DNA from: CAVQBJ01 sp963710725
GTDB lineage: Bacteria > Actinomycetota > Thermoleophilia > Solirubrobacterales > Solirubrobacteraceae
NCBI GenBank assembly: GCA_963710725.1
Contig: CAVQBJ010000002.1
Span: 310,001 to 374,000, forward strand
DNA length: 64,000 nt
Reading direction: 5' to 3'
The notes beneath the pieces are model-generated. The model was not told where the DNA came from, made no database searches, and saw nothing but the letters and a program-made list of their open reading frames with translations. The first letter of the stretch is position 1. Each line of letters begins with the position of its first letter. Below are positions 17,631 to 26,476 of the stretch, in pieces. The position numbers and the translations under genes were made by a program.

Positions 17631-18623
17631 CTACACGTCGCCGGGCACGTCGAGCACGACCTTTCCGGTCGCACGGCGCTCGTCGATCAGCTTCAGCGCC
17701 TCGGCCGCGCGGGCGAGCGGGAAGCGGGCGCCGACGATCGGCGCGACGAAGCCGTCGCGCACCATCGCGTCGAGGGCCGCGCCGATCTCCCGGTTGAGCT
17801 CGGGCTTGCCCATCACGTACGCACCCCATCCCGCCCCGACCACGTCGAGATTTCGCAGGAGCAGCCGGTTGACCTTCACCTCGGGGATCGACCCGCCGGT
17901 AAACCCGACCACGACGAGCCGCCCGTCCTCGGCGAGCGCGCGCAGGCTGTCGAGGAAGCGATCGCCCCCGACGGGGTCGAGCACGACGTCGACGCCGCCG
18001 CCGGAGAGCTCCTGGACCTGCTCTCGCCACGGCCCATCCGCGCGAACGACCTCCTCGGCGCCCGCCTCCCGGGCGACGCGCTCCTTGTCATCGCTGGAGA
18101 CCACGGCGATCGTGCGGGCCCCGAGAGCGCGTGCGACCTGCAGCGCCGCGGTTCCGACTCCGCCGGCCGCGCCGTGGACGAGCACCTGCTCTCCGGCCTG
18201 CAGGCGCCCGCGAAGCTTCAGCGCGAAGTACGCAGTGTGGTAGTTGAGCAGCAGGGCGGCGCCCTGCGCGAGGTCGAGCTGCTCCGGGAGCGGGAAGGTG
18301 AGAAACGCCGGCGCCACGGCGCGCTCGGCCAGCCCGCCGAGGACGGTTAAGGCGGCCACGCGATCGCCGGGATGCAGGCCGGAGTCGGCGGGCGCCTGCG
18401 CGACGGTCCCCGCGACCTCGGCGCCGGGGATGAACGGCAGGTCGGGCTTGAGCTGATAGAGCCCGCGGGTCTGGAGCACTTCGGGGAACGAGACGCCGGC
18501 GGCCGCGACGTCGATGAGCACGCCCGAGCCGGGAGTGAGCATGTGGGTGGCCGCGGGCTCGGGCACCTCGACGACCGAGACCGCATCGGGGCCGGACAAC
18601 TCGGAGATCTGCAGCGCGCGCAT
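17631..18623 (-). CDS. NADPH:quinone oxidoreductase family protein (zinc-less MDR)
   Basis: Medium-chain dehydrogenase/reductase of 330 aa. The cofactor loop is VLVHGAAGGVGTAALQVARALGA, the mark of the quinone oxidoreductase branch, and the N-terminal domain lacks the catalytic and structural zinc cysteines. It probably reduces quinones or enoyl compounds with NADPH; the substrate is unknown. It is divergent from the rhomboid gene with a 43-base gap. A TAGGGT box 7 bases before the ATG suggests a leaderless transcript. Confidence 0.87.
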   Translation of the reverse strand: MRALQISELSGPDAVSVVEVPEPAATHMLTPGSGVLIDVAAAGVSFPEVLQTRGLYQLKPDLPFIPGAEVAGTVAQAPADSGLHPGDRVAALTVLGGLAERAVAPAFLTFPLPEQLDLAQGAALLLNYHTAYFALKLRGRLQAGEQVLVHGAAGGVGTAALQVARALGARTIAVVSSDDKERVAREAGAEEVVRADGPWREQVQELSGGGVDVVLDPVGGDRFLDSLRALAEDGRLVVVGFTGGSIPEVKVNRLLLRNLDVVGAGWGAYVMGKPELNREIGAALDAMVRDGFVAPIVGARFPLARAAEALKLIDERRATGKVVLDVPGDV

Positions 18624-18666
18624 TCGTGCACCCTAACGCGGGCCGCGATCGGGCATCCTGTGAGTC

Positions 18667-19284
18667 GTGGACGCAACGCCCTCATCGGCTCGGGAGCGCT
18701 GGCTGCACGGAGCGGAGGCGGTGCTCGGGCTGCTCGCCGTCATGTGGGCGGTGCAGGTCGTGAACGCCATCGACGGATACGGGCTCGACAGCGACGGCAT
18801 CGTGCCGCGCCAGCTGTCCGGGCTGCGCGGCGTGGTGTTCGCGCCGTTCCTGCACGCGAGCTGGGCGCACATCATCGGCAACACGATCCCCTTCGTCGCG
18901 CTCGGGCTGATGATCGCCCTCGCCGGCCCGGGACGGGTCCTCGCCGTCACCGCGATCGTGGCGCTCGTCGCCGGTCTCGGCACCTGGCTGACGTCGCCCT
19001 CGTACAGCGACACCGTGGGGGCCAGCGGCATCGTGTTCGGCTACGCGGGCTACCTCGTGACGCGCGGCCTCTTCAACCGCCGGCTGACCGAGATCGCCCT
19101 GGGCGCATTCGTCGCCGTGCTCTTCGGCGGGGCGCTGCTGGCCAGCCTCGTGCCGCACACCGGCGTGTCGTGGGAGGACCACGCCTTCGGCGCCCTCGGC
19201 GGGGTGCTGGCAGCCCGCTTCCTCGGCCCCGACCCGAAGAGTGCGCCATCGTCGCCGATCCCGCCTGCGGGAGCGCTAACGTGA
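18667..19284 (+). CDS. Rhomboid family intramembrane serine protease
   Basis: A 205-aa, six-helix membrane protease. HIIGNTIPFVALG carries the conserved oxyanion Asn, TVGASGIVFGYAGYL the catalytic Ser of GASG, and SWEDHAFGALGGVLAA the catalytic His. It would cleave transmembrane segments inside the bilayer. The GTG start at 18667 follows a CATCCT box by 7 bases. The next small gene begins 4 bases after the stop, but has its own -10-like box. Confidence 0.9.
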   Translation: MDATPSSARERWLHGAEAVLGLLAVMWAVQVVNAIDGYGLDSDGIVPRQLSGLRGVVFAPFLHASWAHIIGNTIPFVALGLMIALAGPGRVLAVTAIVALVAGLGTWLTSPSYSDTVGASGIVFGYAGYLVTRGLFNRRLTEIALGAFVAVLFGGALLASLVPHTGVSWEDHAFGALGGVLAARFLGPDPKSAPSSPIPPAGALT

Positions 19285-19288
19285 AGGC

Positions 19289-19570
19289 ATGGCAGCCGAG
19301 GCAATGACGACGCGGGGGGCGCACTACACGGCCCTCGTCGAAGAATTGAACCGTCAGGGTGCGTCCAAGCTCCATCAGGGCGAACGCGAACGGATCCTAG
19401 AAGCCGCGGATGCGCTCCTGTTCGGGGAGCCGGGCAGCGAGGAGCGGCTGCGGGCGGCCGCCGAGGTGATCGAGTCGCTGGAGACGAGCGCACGCTGGTC
19501 GGCGGAGAGCTGCGACCAGCTGCGCGAGCACCTCTACGGCTGCGACGATCCCGGTCGCGCCGAGCGCTGA
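19289..19570 (+). CDS. Conserved hypothetical alpha-helical protein
   Basis: A soluble 93-aa protein, largely helical and acidic, beginning MAAEAMTTRGAHYTALVEEL with the repeated helical pattern ERERILEAADALLF. No known motif. TAACGT at 19277-19282 lies 6 bases before the ATG inside the rhomboid 3' end, so it may have its own leaderless promoter. It resembles short actinobacterial proteins of unknown role. Confidence 0.65.
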   Translation: MAAEAMTTRGAHYTALVEELNRQGASKLHQGERERILEAADALLFGEPGSEERLRAAAEVIESLETSARWSAESCDQLREHLYGCDDPGRAER

Positions 19571-19577
19571 GTCGAGC

Positions 19578-20822
19578 TCAGGCGGCGAGCGTCTCGTCGG
19601 CGACGCCGTCGTCGATCGGGAGGCGCACGTAGAACGTCGTGCCCTCGCCGACGCGTGAGGAGAACGTGAGGCTGCCGCCGTGACGCTCGTGCACGATCGT
19701 GTGCGAGATGGCCAGGCCCTGTCCGGTGCCGCGACCGACCTCCTTGGTCGTGAAGAACGGATCGAACACACGGCCCGCCACCTCGGGCGTGATCCCGACG
19801 CCGGTGTCCGAGATGCTCACGACGACGCGGTCGCCCTCGACGGTCGTGGCGATGCGGATCGCTCCACGCTCGCCGTCATCGCCGAGGCGGTCCTCGATCG
19901 CGTGCGCGGCGTTGACCACAAGGTTCAGGAAGACCTGGTTGAGGTCGCCCGCGTTCGCCACGATCGGCGGCAGCTCGCCGAGGTCGCACTCGACGTCCGC
20001 GACGTACTTGTACTCGTTGGCCGCCACGATGAGTGTGCTTCCGAGCGCCTGGTTGATGTCGACCGGGCCCTTGACCGTCGTTGGCGGGTGGGCGAAGTCG
20101 CGGATCGCGCGGACGATCGTGGCGACACGCTCGATGCCGTCGCGGGCCCGCGTGAGCGCCGCGGGCACGCGCTCGCGCAGGTAATCGAGGTCGGCGGTCT
20201 CCTCGGCGGCGGCGAGCCGGGCGAGCACGTCCGTCTCGGTGCCGAGGGCGGCGACGACGTCTCGGACCTCGACGTAGGCCTCGGTGAGGCCGGACAGGTC
20301 GCTGAAGGCATCGTCGAGGAAGCGGATCGTGTCGCCGACGAACTGGACCGGCGTGTTGATCTCGTGGGCGATCCCCGCCGCGAGCTGGCCGACGGCCTCG
20401 AGCTTCTGCGAGAGCCGCAGCTCGAGCTCGAGGCGACGGCGCTCCTCCTCATCCTCCTTGACCGCGGTGACGTCGAGCAGGATGAGGTGATCGGGGTGGG
20501 CGGGGTCATGATCGCAACGCGCGGCCTGTATCCGCGCCCACCGGCATGAGCCATCGCGTCCGAGCAGGCGCAGCTCGGGCTGCGCGGCCGGGTCGCCGCC
20601 CGCCTGCAGGGCCGAGCGGTCGTCGGGATGCACCGCGGCGAGGATCGTCGGCCAGTCGGGCGTGTCCTGTCCGGTGAGCGCGGCCAGGCGCTCGCTCACG
20701 TAGACCGGGGCCGGCGGGCCATGCGCCGCCCCCTCGGCGACGCACAGCACATCGGGGAAGGTGCCCGCAAGCGCGGAAAAGCGACGCTGCCACGAATCCT
20801 GCGCGCTCCGGGGATCGGTCAC
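19578..20822 (-). CDS. PAS-domain sensor histidine kinase
   Basis: Cytosolic sensor kinase of 414 aa without membrane helices. An N-terminal PAS/PAC domain (about 10-130) is followed by the phosphoacceptor helix AAGIAHEINTPVQFVGD, a long helical insert, and a HATPase domain with an N box around NLVVNAAHAIED, G1 DTGVGI and G2 GTGQGLAISHTIV. The HEINTPVQF form is typical of kinases paired with receiver-HD proteins. One such gene is divergent at 20915, so they are a likely pair. A weak FliA-like promoter precedes the GTG start. Confidence 0.88.
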   Translation of the reverse strand: MTDPRSAQDSWQRRFSALAGTFPDVLCVAEGAAHGPPAPVYVSERLAALTGQDTPDWPTILAAVHPDDRSALQAGGDPAAQPELRLLGRDGSCRWARIQAARCDHDPAHPDHLILLDVTAVKEDEEERRRLELELRLSQKLEAVGQLAAGIAHEINTPVQFVGDTIRFLDDAFSDLSGLTEAYVEVRDVVAALGTETDVLARLAAAEETADLDYLRERVPAALTRARDGIERVATIVRAIRDFAHPPTTVKGPVDINQALGSTLIVAANEYKYVADVECDLGELPPIVANAGDLNQVFLNLVVNAAHAIEDRLGDDGERGAIRIATTVEGDRVVVSISDTGVGITPEVAGRVFDPFFTTKEVGRGTGQGLAISHTIVHERHGGSLTFSSRVGEGTTFYVRLPIDDGVADETLAA

Positions 20823-20829
20823 GCACGTG

Positions 20830-20906
20830 TGGTCGGCGACCGGCGCTCAAACCTTGAGTCGTCTTTTGGCCCAAATGCTCAACCGTCGGCTCGTTGCGGA
20901 CGATCA
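20830..20906. promoter_or_regulatory. Weak divergent FliA-like promoters
   Basis: On the minus strand CTCAA is followed after 16 bases by GCCGACCA (at 20837-20830), 7 bases before the kinase GTG. On the plus strand CTCAA at 20878-20882 is followed after 16 bases by GACGATCA (20899-20906), 8 bases before the ATG at 20915. The spacing is one longer, and the plus -10 weaker, than in the three stronger sites elsewhere in the window. Confidence 0.35.
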
Positions 20907-20914
20907 AGCTGGCA

Positions 20915-22117
20915 ATGAACGCGCAGCCCCAGCCCGGCGCCGGGTCGCCGGCCGAGCGGCCGCTCGCGCAACCGGGCGATGTCGCAGCTGCGGCGCAGGC
21001 GCAGCGGCCGGTCGTGCTGTGCGTCGACGACGAGCCGCATGTGCTCGAGGCGCTGCGCGACACGCTCCATCGCCAGTTCACGGTGCTCTCGACCACGAAC
21101 GGCTTCGAGGTCTTCCGGTTGCTGTCCGAGCACCCGGTGGAGGCGATGCTCTCCGACATGCGCATGCCCAGCCTCGACGGGCCGACCCTGCTGACGATGG
21201 TGCGCGAGCAGGCGCCCGATATCACGCGTGTCGTGCTCACCGGCCATGCGGAGCTGCAGGACGCGGTGACCGCGGTCAACGAGGGGGAGATCTTCCGCTT
21301 CCTGATGAAGCCCTGCGCTCCGGAGACGCTCACCGCCGCGCTGCACGATGCCGTGCGCCAGCACCGGCTGATCCTCTCCGAGCGCGTCCTGCTCACCGAG
21401 ACCCTGCGCGGCGCGGTCGGCGCGATCTCTGAGGTGCTCGCGCTCGCGAGCCCGGCGGCGTTCGGGCGGGCATCGCGGGTGCGCCACTACGCGCTGCGGC
21501 TGGCGGTCGCGCTCGAGCTCGAGGACGTCTGGCACATCGAGACGGCCGCCCTGCTGTCGCAGATGGGGGCGGTGGCGCTCGATCCGGACATCGTCGACCG
21601 ACTCGCTCGCGGGGAGCGCCTCGAGGCGGCCGAGCGGCGCCAGGTCGAGGACCTGCCGCGCATCGCTCTCGAGCTGCTCGAGGGCATCCCGCGCCTCGAC
21701 GACGTGCGCGACGTGCTCTCCTTCCTCGGCGTCACGCATCACGACGTGCGCACCGGCGCGATACCGCTCGGCGCAAAGATCGTGCGAATCGCCAACGACT
21801 ACGACCTGCTCGAGTCCCAGGGCGCCGACCCGCTTGCCGCGATCGCCGAGCTCCGGGCCGGGGACCGGCGCTACGACCAGGAGCTCGTCGACACGTTCGC
21901 CACGACGCTCGGCGTGCGCGCGGCGCAGGAGCGCGTCGTGCCGGTGAACGAGCTGCAGGTCGGCATGATCCTCGCCGAGGACGTGGTGAGCCCCCAGAAC
22001 GTCCTGCACGTCGCGCGAGGAACGATCGTCACGCCGACGGTGCTCGAGCGGCTGGGGGTGCTCCGCCGCGAGCACGTCGCGCCGTGCCTGCGGGTGCTCG
22101 TGCCCGACCTGCGCTGA
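20915..22117 (+). CDS. Response regulator with degenerate HD-type output domain
   Basis: A 400-aa protein. The receiver domain begins VVLCVDDEPHVLEAL, with phospho-acceptor Asp81 in LSDMRMPS and the conserved Lys in FLMKPC. The output domain aligns with HD-GYP-type regions, but the expected metal-binding His-Asp pair is replaced (IETAALLSQMGAVAL instead of an LLHDIGK pattern). It is therefore probably not a cyclic-di-GMP phosphodiesterase and may act by binding. The ATG at 20915 was chosen over a TTG at 20894 because a promoter-like -10 box ends 8 bases before it. Confidence 0.82.
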   Translation: MNAQPQPGAGSPAERPLAQPGDVAAAAQAQRPVVLCVDDEPHVLEALRDTLHRQFTVLSTTNGFEVFRLLSEHPVEAMLSDMRMPSLDGPTLLTMVREQAPDITRVVLTGHAELQDAVTAVNEGEIFRFLMKPCAPETLTAALHDAVRQHRLILSERVLLTETLRGAVGAISEVLALASPAAFGRASRVRHYALRLAVALELEDVWHIETAALLSQMGAVALDPDIVDRLARGERLEAAERRQVEDLPRIALELLEGIPRLDDVRDVLSFLGVTHHDVRTGAIPLGAKIVRIANDYDLLESQGADPLAAIAELRAGDRRYDQELVDTFATTLGVRAAQERVVPVNELQVGMILAEDVVSPQNVLHVARGTIVTPTVLERLGVLRREHVAPCLRVLVPDLR

Positions 22118-22127
22118 CGACGCGCTC

Positions 22128-23360
22128 CTACCCGACGCCCGCCTGGATCGCTTCCGCGGCCGCCAGCTCGCGCCAGCCCTCGAGCTCGCCGAGGACCTGC
22201 AGCGACGCGAGGTACTCCTCGTCGAGCGGAGCCTGGGGCAGGCGCTCTCCCTCGGGGCCGGGGGCGACCTCATGGGCGAGCAGGTTCGCGACGTACACGG
22301 CGGTGACGTGATCGAGCAGCCGGCCATGCGCGGCCAGCGGGGCGTGATGGTAGGCGACGGCCTCGACGATCGTGTGCGGGATCCCCCAGAGCGCGAGCAG
22401 GTGGGCGCCCAGCTCGGCGTGGGAGCTGCCGCGTACGCCCTGCTCGGTCTCGTACAGCGGGCGCCCCTCGAGCTCGGCCGCGGCGATCGCCTCGGCGAGG
22501 AAGGCGGGCTCATGGGTGGCCAGGATGAGCAGCCCGACGTCGTGGAGCATTCCGGCCGTGAACGCGTCGTCGCCGGCCGCCCGCGGGGCGATGCGCCGGG
22601 CGATCCGCGCCACGAGCGTCGAATGGGCCTGCAGCGTCGCGATCGAGAACCCCGGTGTGGGAGCGCTCGGCGTGAAGCGCTCGAACGTCCCGACCGACAG
22701 CGCGAGGGCGCGGAGGTTGTTCAGCCCGACGCGGGTCACCGCCTCGCTCAGTTGCGAGATCGCCCGGCCGGTCCCAAAGATGGCCGAGTTGGCGAGCTGC
22801 AGGAGCTTCGCCGCCATCGCCACGTCACGCTCGACGACGCCCGCGACGTCGGCGGCGCTCGCGTGCTCGTCGCCGAGCATCCGCGTCAGCTCGACGTAGG
22901 CGACCGGCGCGGACGGGAGCGACGAGAGCGCGGCGCTCGACTCGTTGCGCGACACCTGCGCGCTCAGCTCGCGCAGCGCGCACGAGCGTTCGATCACGCG
23001 CACGAGCTCGTCGGTCTCAGCCGGCTTGGCCAGGAAGCGGTGCGCGACACCGGCGGCCGCGGCCAGCGCGGCGGTGTCGGCGTAGCCGGAGAGGATGATG
23101 CGGATCATCCCGGGGTAGCGCTCCGCGATCTCGCTCAGCAGCTGTGCGCCGTCCATGCCGGGCATGCGCATGTCGCTGACCACGACGTCGGCCGGTGCAT
23201 CGCGCAGGCCGGCGAGCGCCGCCTCGGCGCTTGCCATGAAGGTCATCTCCCACGCGTGGCGCTGGCCGCGCAGGGCGTCGCGCAGGCCGTCGAGGATCTC
23301 CTGCTGATCGTCGACGAACAGCACGCGCGTGCGCGCCGCGGGAGGAGGGGAGGCGCTCAC
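22128..23360 (-). CDS. Response regulator with HDOD output domain
   Basis: A 410-aa protein. The receiver domain (VLFVDDQQEILDGL; Asp in VVSDMRMPGMDG; Lys in FLAKPAE) is fused to an HDOD domain with LANSAIFG, GLNNLRALALSVG and MLHDVGLLIL. HDOD proteins act as signalling scaffolds in motility and biofilm control in other bacteria. The GTG at 23360 precedes the receiver closely; a longer frame to 23540 has no domain support. It converges tail to tail with the receiver-HD gene, and all three genes of this block look functionally linked. Confidence 0.83.
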   Translation of the reverse strand: MSASPPPAARTRVLFVDDQQEILDGLRDALRGQRHAWEMTFMASAEAALAGLRDAPADVVVSDMRMPGMDGAQLLSEIAERYPGMIRIILSGYADTAALAAAAGVAHRFLAKPAETDELVRVIERSCALRELSAQVSRNESSAALSSLPSAPVAYVELTRMLGDEHASAADVAGVVERDVAMAAKLLQLANSAIFGTGRAISQLSEAVTRVGLNNLRALALSVGTFERFTPSAPTPGFSIATLQAHSTLVARIARRIAPRAAGDDAFTAGMLHDVGLLILATHEPAFLAEAIAAAELEGRPLYETEQGVRGSSHAELGAHLLALWGIPHTIVEAVAYHHAPLAAHGRLLDHVTAVYVANLLAHEVAPGPEGERLPQAPLDEEYLASLQVLGELEGWRELAAAEAIQAGVG

Positions 23361-23475
23361 GCGCGTGTCCCGTCGGCGCGACGTTCGTGATAGCGTCGCG
23401 GCGCCGTCATCGCATGACCATGGGAGCTGGCGTGATCCAAGGACGAGATTGTGCTGGGCAGAAGGAGCGCGTGCG

Positions 23476-25122
23476 TTGAGCGCCCAGGCGCCCGAGCGCG
23501 CCAGCCTCGGCCGTCCCCGCCGCGGCGGTTTCGTCTCCACGTGGCGGATCGTGCGGACGCTCGCTCGCGCCGGGGTCCTGCACCCGACGCGGCCCGACCG
23601 CGCCGTGCGCGCGCTGCGGGCGCTGTGGCGCTGGGGCTCGACGCCGGCCGCCGGCTACGCGATCTCGGCCCGGCTGTTCCCGCATGAGCCGGCGGTGATC
23701 GACGATCTCGGCTCGCTCACCTTCCGGGAGGTGCACGAGCGCACGAACGCGCTCGCCCGGGCACTGGCGGCGCGCGGCATCGGCACCGGCGACGGCGTCG
23801 CAATCATGTGCCGCAACCATCGCGGCATGGTCGAGGCGACGATGGCCGCCGCGAAGCTCGGCGCCGACGTCCTGTTCCTGAACACCGCCTTCGCCGCTCC
23901 CCAGCTCACCGGGGTGCTGGAGCGAGAGGATCCGCGCGCAGTCGTCTACGACGAGGAGTTCGGCGAGCTCGTCGCGGAGGGCGCCCGCGACCGGCTGCGC
24001 ATCCTCGGCTGGCGCGACGGGACCGACGGCGACGTCCCCAACCTCGAGGATCTGATCGTCGCGCACGATCGCGCCGAGCTGCCGCCGCCGACGCGGAACG
24101 GGCGCGTCATCATCCTCACGTCCGGAACCACCGGCAGCCCGAAGGGCGCGCGGCGCGACCAGCCGCACTCGCTCGAACCGCTTGCCGCGCTCCTCAGCAA
24201 GATCCCGCTGCGCCAACGCGATCACACGATGATCGCCGCCCCGCTGTTCCACGCCTGGGGTTATGCGATCTGGACGCTCGGGCTCGGCCTGTCGCACACG
24301 ATCGTGCTGCGCCGGCGCTTCGAGCCCGAGGGAATCCTCGAGGCGATCGAGCGCCACCGCTGCTCGACGGTCTGCGTCGTCCCGGTCATGCTGCAGCGCA
24401 CGCTCGAGCTCGCGCCCGACGCGATCGCGCGCTACGACCTGTCGAGCCTGCGCGTCATCGCCGCGAGCGGCTCGGCGTTGCCGGCGGCGCTGGTGACACG
24501 CGCGATGGACGTCTTCGGCGACGTCCTCTACAACTACTACGGCTCGACCGAGGTCGCGTGGGCGACGATCGCCACGCCGGCGGATCTGCGCGCCGCGCCG
24601 GGTACGGCCGGCTACCCGCCGCTGGGCACGATCGTGAAGCTCTTCGACGACGCGGACCACGAGGTGCCGCGCGGCCAGAGCGGCCGCATCTTCGTCGGCA
24701 ACGGCATGCTCTTCGACAGCTACACCGGGGGCGGCAGCAAGCCACGGCTGGCAAACCTCATGGGCACCGGCGATGTCGGTCACCTCGACGCCGCGGGCCG
24801 GCTCTTCATCGACGGGCGCGACGACGAGATGATCATCTCCGGAGGCGAGAACGTCTTTCCCCGGGAGATCGAGGAGCTGCTGCATCGCCACGACGCCATC
24901 GAGGAGGCGGCCGCCGTCGCGGTCGCCGACGACGAGTTCGGTCAGCGGCTGTGCGCCGTCGTCGTGCGGCGCAACGGCCACGAGCTGACCGAGCAGGACG
25001 TCAAGGACTACGTGAAGCACAACCTCGCCCGCTACAAGGTCCCGCGCGACGTGCGCTTCGTCGACGCGCTGCCGCGCAACGCCACCGGCAAGGTGCTCAA
25101 GCGCGAACTGACGCACGAATGA
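23476..25122 (+). CDS. Long/medium-chain acyl-CoA synthetase (FadD-like)
   Basis: AMP-forming ligase of 548 aa that activates fatty acids to acyl-CoA. The P-loop-like motif is IILTSGTTGSPKGARR, the adenylate motif YNYYGSTEV, and the hinge and C-terminal motifs are DGRDDEMIISGGENVFPREIE and the catalytic Lys of NATGKVLKREL. The TTG at 23476 is favoured by GAAGGAG 8 bases upstream. It leads a fatty-acid block with the acyl-CoA dehydrogenase and enoyl-CoA hydratase that follow, though these are not all on one strand. Confidence 0.88.
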   Translation: MSAQAPERASLGRPRRGGFVSTWRIVRTLARAGVLHPTRPDRAVRALRALWRWGSTPAAGYAISARLFPHEPAVIDDLGSLTFREVHERTNALARALAARGIGTGDGVAIMCRNHRGMVEATMAAAKLGADVLFLNTAFAAPQLTGVLEREDPRAVVYDEEFGELVAEGARDRLRILGWRDGTDGDVPNLEDLIVAHDRAELPPPTRNGRVIILTSGTTGSPKGARRDQPHSLEPLAALLSKIPLRQRDHTMIAAPLFHAWGYAIWTLGLGLSHTIVLRRRFEPEGILEAIERHRCSTVCVVPVMLQRTLELAPDAIARYDLSSLRVIAASGSALPAALVTRAMDVFGDVLYNYYGSTEVAWATIATPADLRAAPGTAGYPPLGTIVKLFDDADHEVPRGQSGRIFVGNGMLFDSYTGGGSKPRLANLMGTGDVGHLDAAGRLFIDGRDDEMIISGGENVFPREIEELLHRHDAIEEAAAVAVADDEFGQRLCAVVVRRNGHELTEQDVKDYVKHNLARYKVPRDVRFVDALPRNATGKVLKRELTHE

Positions 25123-25142
25123 TCCGCCGGCAGCGCCGGGCC

Positions 25143-26366
25143 TCACGCCTGCGCCCACTTGCCGTGGCCGTGGCGCGCGAGCTCGAGGCGGGCGATGACC
25201 CCGCGATGCACCTCGTCGGGTCCGTCGGCGAGGCGCAGCGCGCGAGCCGCGGTCCACGCCGCCGCGAGCGGTACGTCATCGCTCAGGCCGGCTCCGCCGT
25301 GGAGCTGGATTGCCATGTCGACGACGCGCTGGGCCATGTTCGGCACGGCCACCTTGATCTGAGAGACGGCGCCGAACGCCTCGGGGCGGTGCTCGTCGAG
25401 CAGCCAGGCGGCGTGCAGGACGTGGAGCCTCGCCTGTTCGATGGCGATCCGCGCGTCGGCGATGCGTTCACGGTTGCCGCCGAGGTTCGCGAGCGGGCGG
25501 CCGAAGGCGGTGCGGTTCACCGCACGCTCGCAGGCGAGGCCGAGCGCCGCCTCCGCTAGGCCGACGAGCCGCATGCAGTGGTGGATGCGGCCGGGACCGA
25601 GCCGGGCCTGCGCGATCGAGAAGGCCTGCCCGGGGCCACCGATGATCGCGCTGGCGGGAAGCCGCACGTCGCTGAAGGACACCTCACCGTGCCCGAGCGG
25701 GGCGTCGTCGAACCCCATCGCCGGCAGCAGGCGGACGATCTCCACGCCGGGCGCGTCGAGCGGGACGAGCACCATCGAGTGCTGGTGGTAGCGATCGGCG
25801 TCCGGATCGGTGAGCCCCATGAAGATCGAGATCCGGCACTGCGGGTGTCCGACGCCGGTGCTCCACCACTTACGCCCGTTGACGACGACCTCGTCGCCGT
25901 CGATGACCGCCGTGGCCTGCATGTTCGTGGCGTCCGAGGAGGCGACGTCGGGCTCGGTCATGCAGAACGCCGAGCGGATACGTCCGTCGAGCAGCGGCGC
26001 CAGCCACTGCTCCTTCTGCTCGGCGCTGCCGAAGTGCCACAGGACCTCCATGTTGCCGGTGTCGGGCGCGTTGCAGTTGCAGACGAGCGGCGCGATGAGC
26101 GAGCCGCCCATCGCTTCGGCGAGCGGCGCGTACTCGACGTTGGACAGTCCCGCGCCGTGCTCGGAGTCGGGGAGGAAGAGGTTCCACAGGCCGCGCTCAC
26201 GCGCCTGGTCCTTGAGCTCCTCGATGACCGGCAGCACGACCCAGGGGTTCTCGCGGCTCAGCAGTTCGCGGTGATAGTCGAGCTCGCGGGGCGCGATCTC
26301 CTGCGCCTGGAACTCGGTGAGCCGCCGCAGGTAATCCTGGGCGCGGGGGGAATGGTGGAAGTCCAT
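25143..26366 (-). CDS. Acyl-CoA dehydrogenase
   Basis: FAD-dependent acyl-CoA dehydrogenase of 407 aa (first step of beta-oxidation). Family signatures visible are AFCMTEPDVASSDATNM, WWSTGVGHPQCRISIFMG and, near the end, IQLHGGAGLSDDVPLA. The form matches the ACAD10/11-like or FadE-type branch that acts on longer or branched acyl-CoA. CAGGAGCGACG precedes the ATG, a normal ribosome binding site. It is convergent with the acyl-CoA synthetase gene. Chain length preference unknown. Confidence 0.9.
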   Translation of the reverse strand: MDFHHSPRAQDYLRRLTEFQAQEIAPRELDYHRELLSRENPWVVLPVIEELKDQARERGLWNLFLPDSEHGAGLSNVEYAPLAEAMGGSLIAPLVCNCNAPDTGNMEVLWHFGSAEQKEQWLAPLLDGRIRSAFCMTEPDVASSDATNMQATAVIDGDEVVVNGRKWWSTGVGHPQCRISIFMGLTDPDADRYHQHSMVLVPLDAPGVEIVRLLPAMGFDDAPLGHGEVSFSDVRLPASAIIGGPGQAFSIAQARLGPGRIHHCMRLVGLAEAALGLACERAVNRTAFGRPLANLGGNRERIADARIAIEQARLHVLHAAWLLDEHRPEAFGAVSQIKVAVPNMAQRVVDMAIQLHGGAGLSDDVPLAAAWTAARALRLADGPDEVHRGVIARLELARHGHGKWAQA

Positions 26367-26476
26367 CGTCGCTCCTGGCGTCTGTGGGGAAGGGCGAGCC
26401 TAACGCCCCGGCGCGTACGATCCCGCGATCGGGCTCGCCGGTTCGGCGTCGAGCCAAAACCGCTTCCGGGAGCGCC

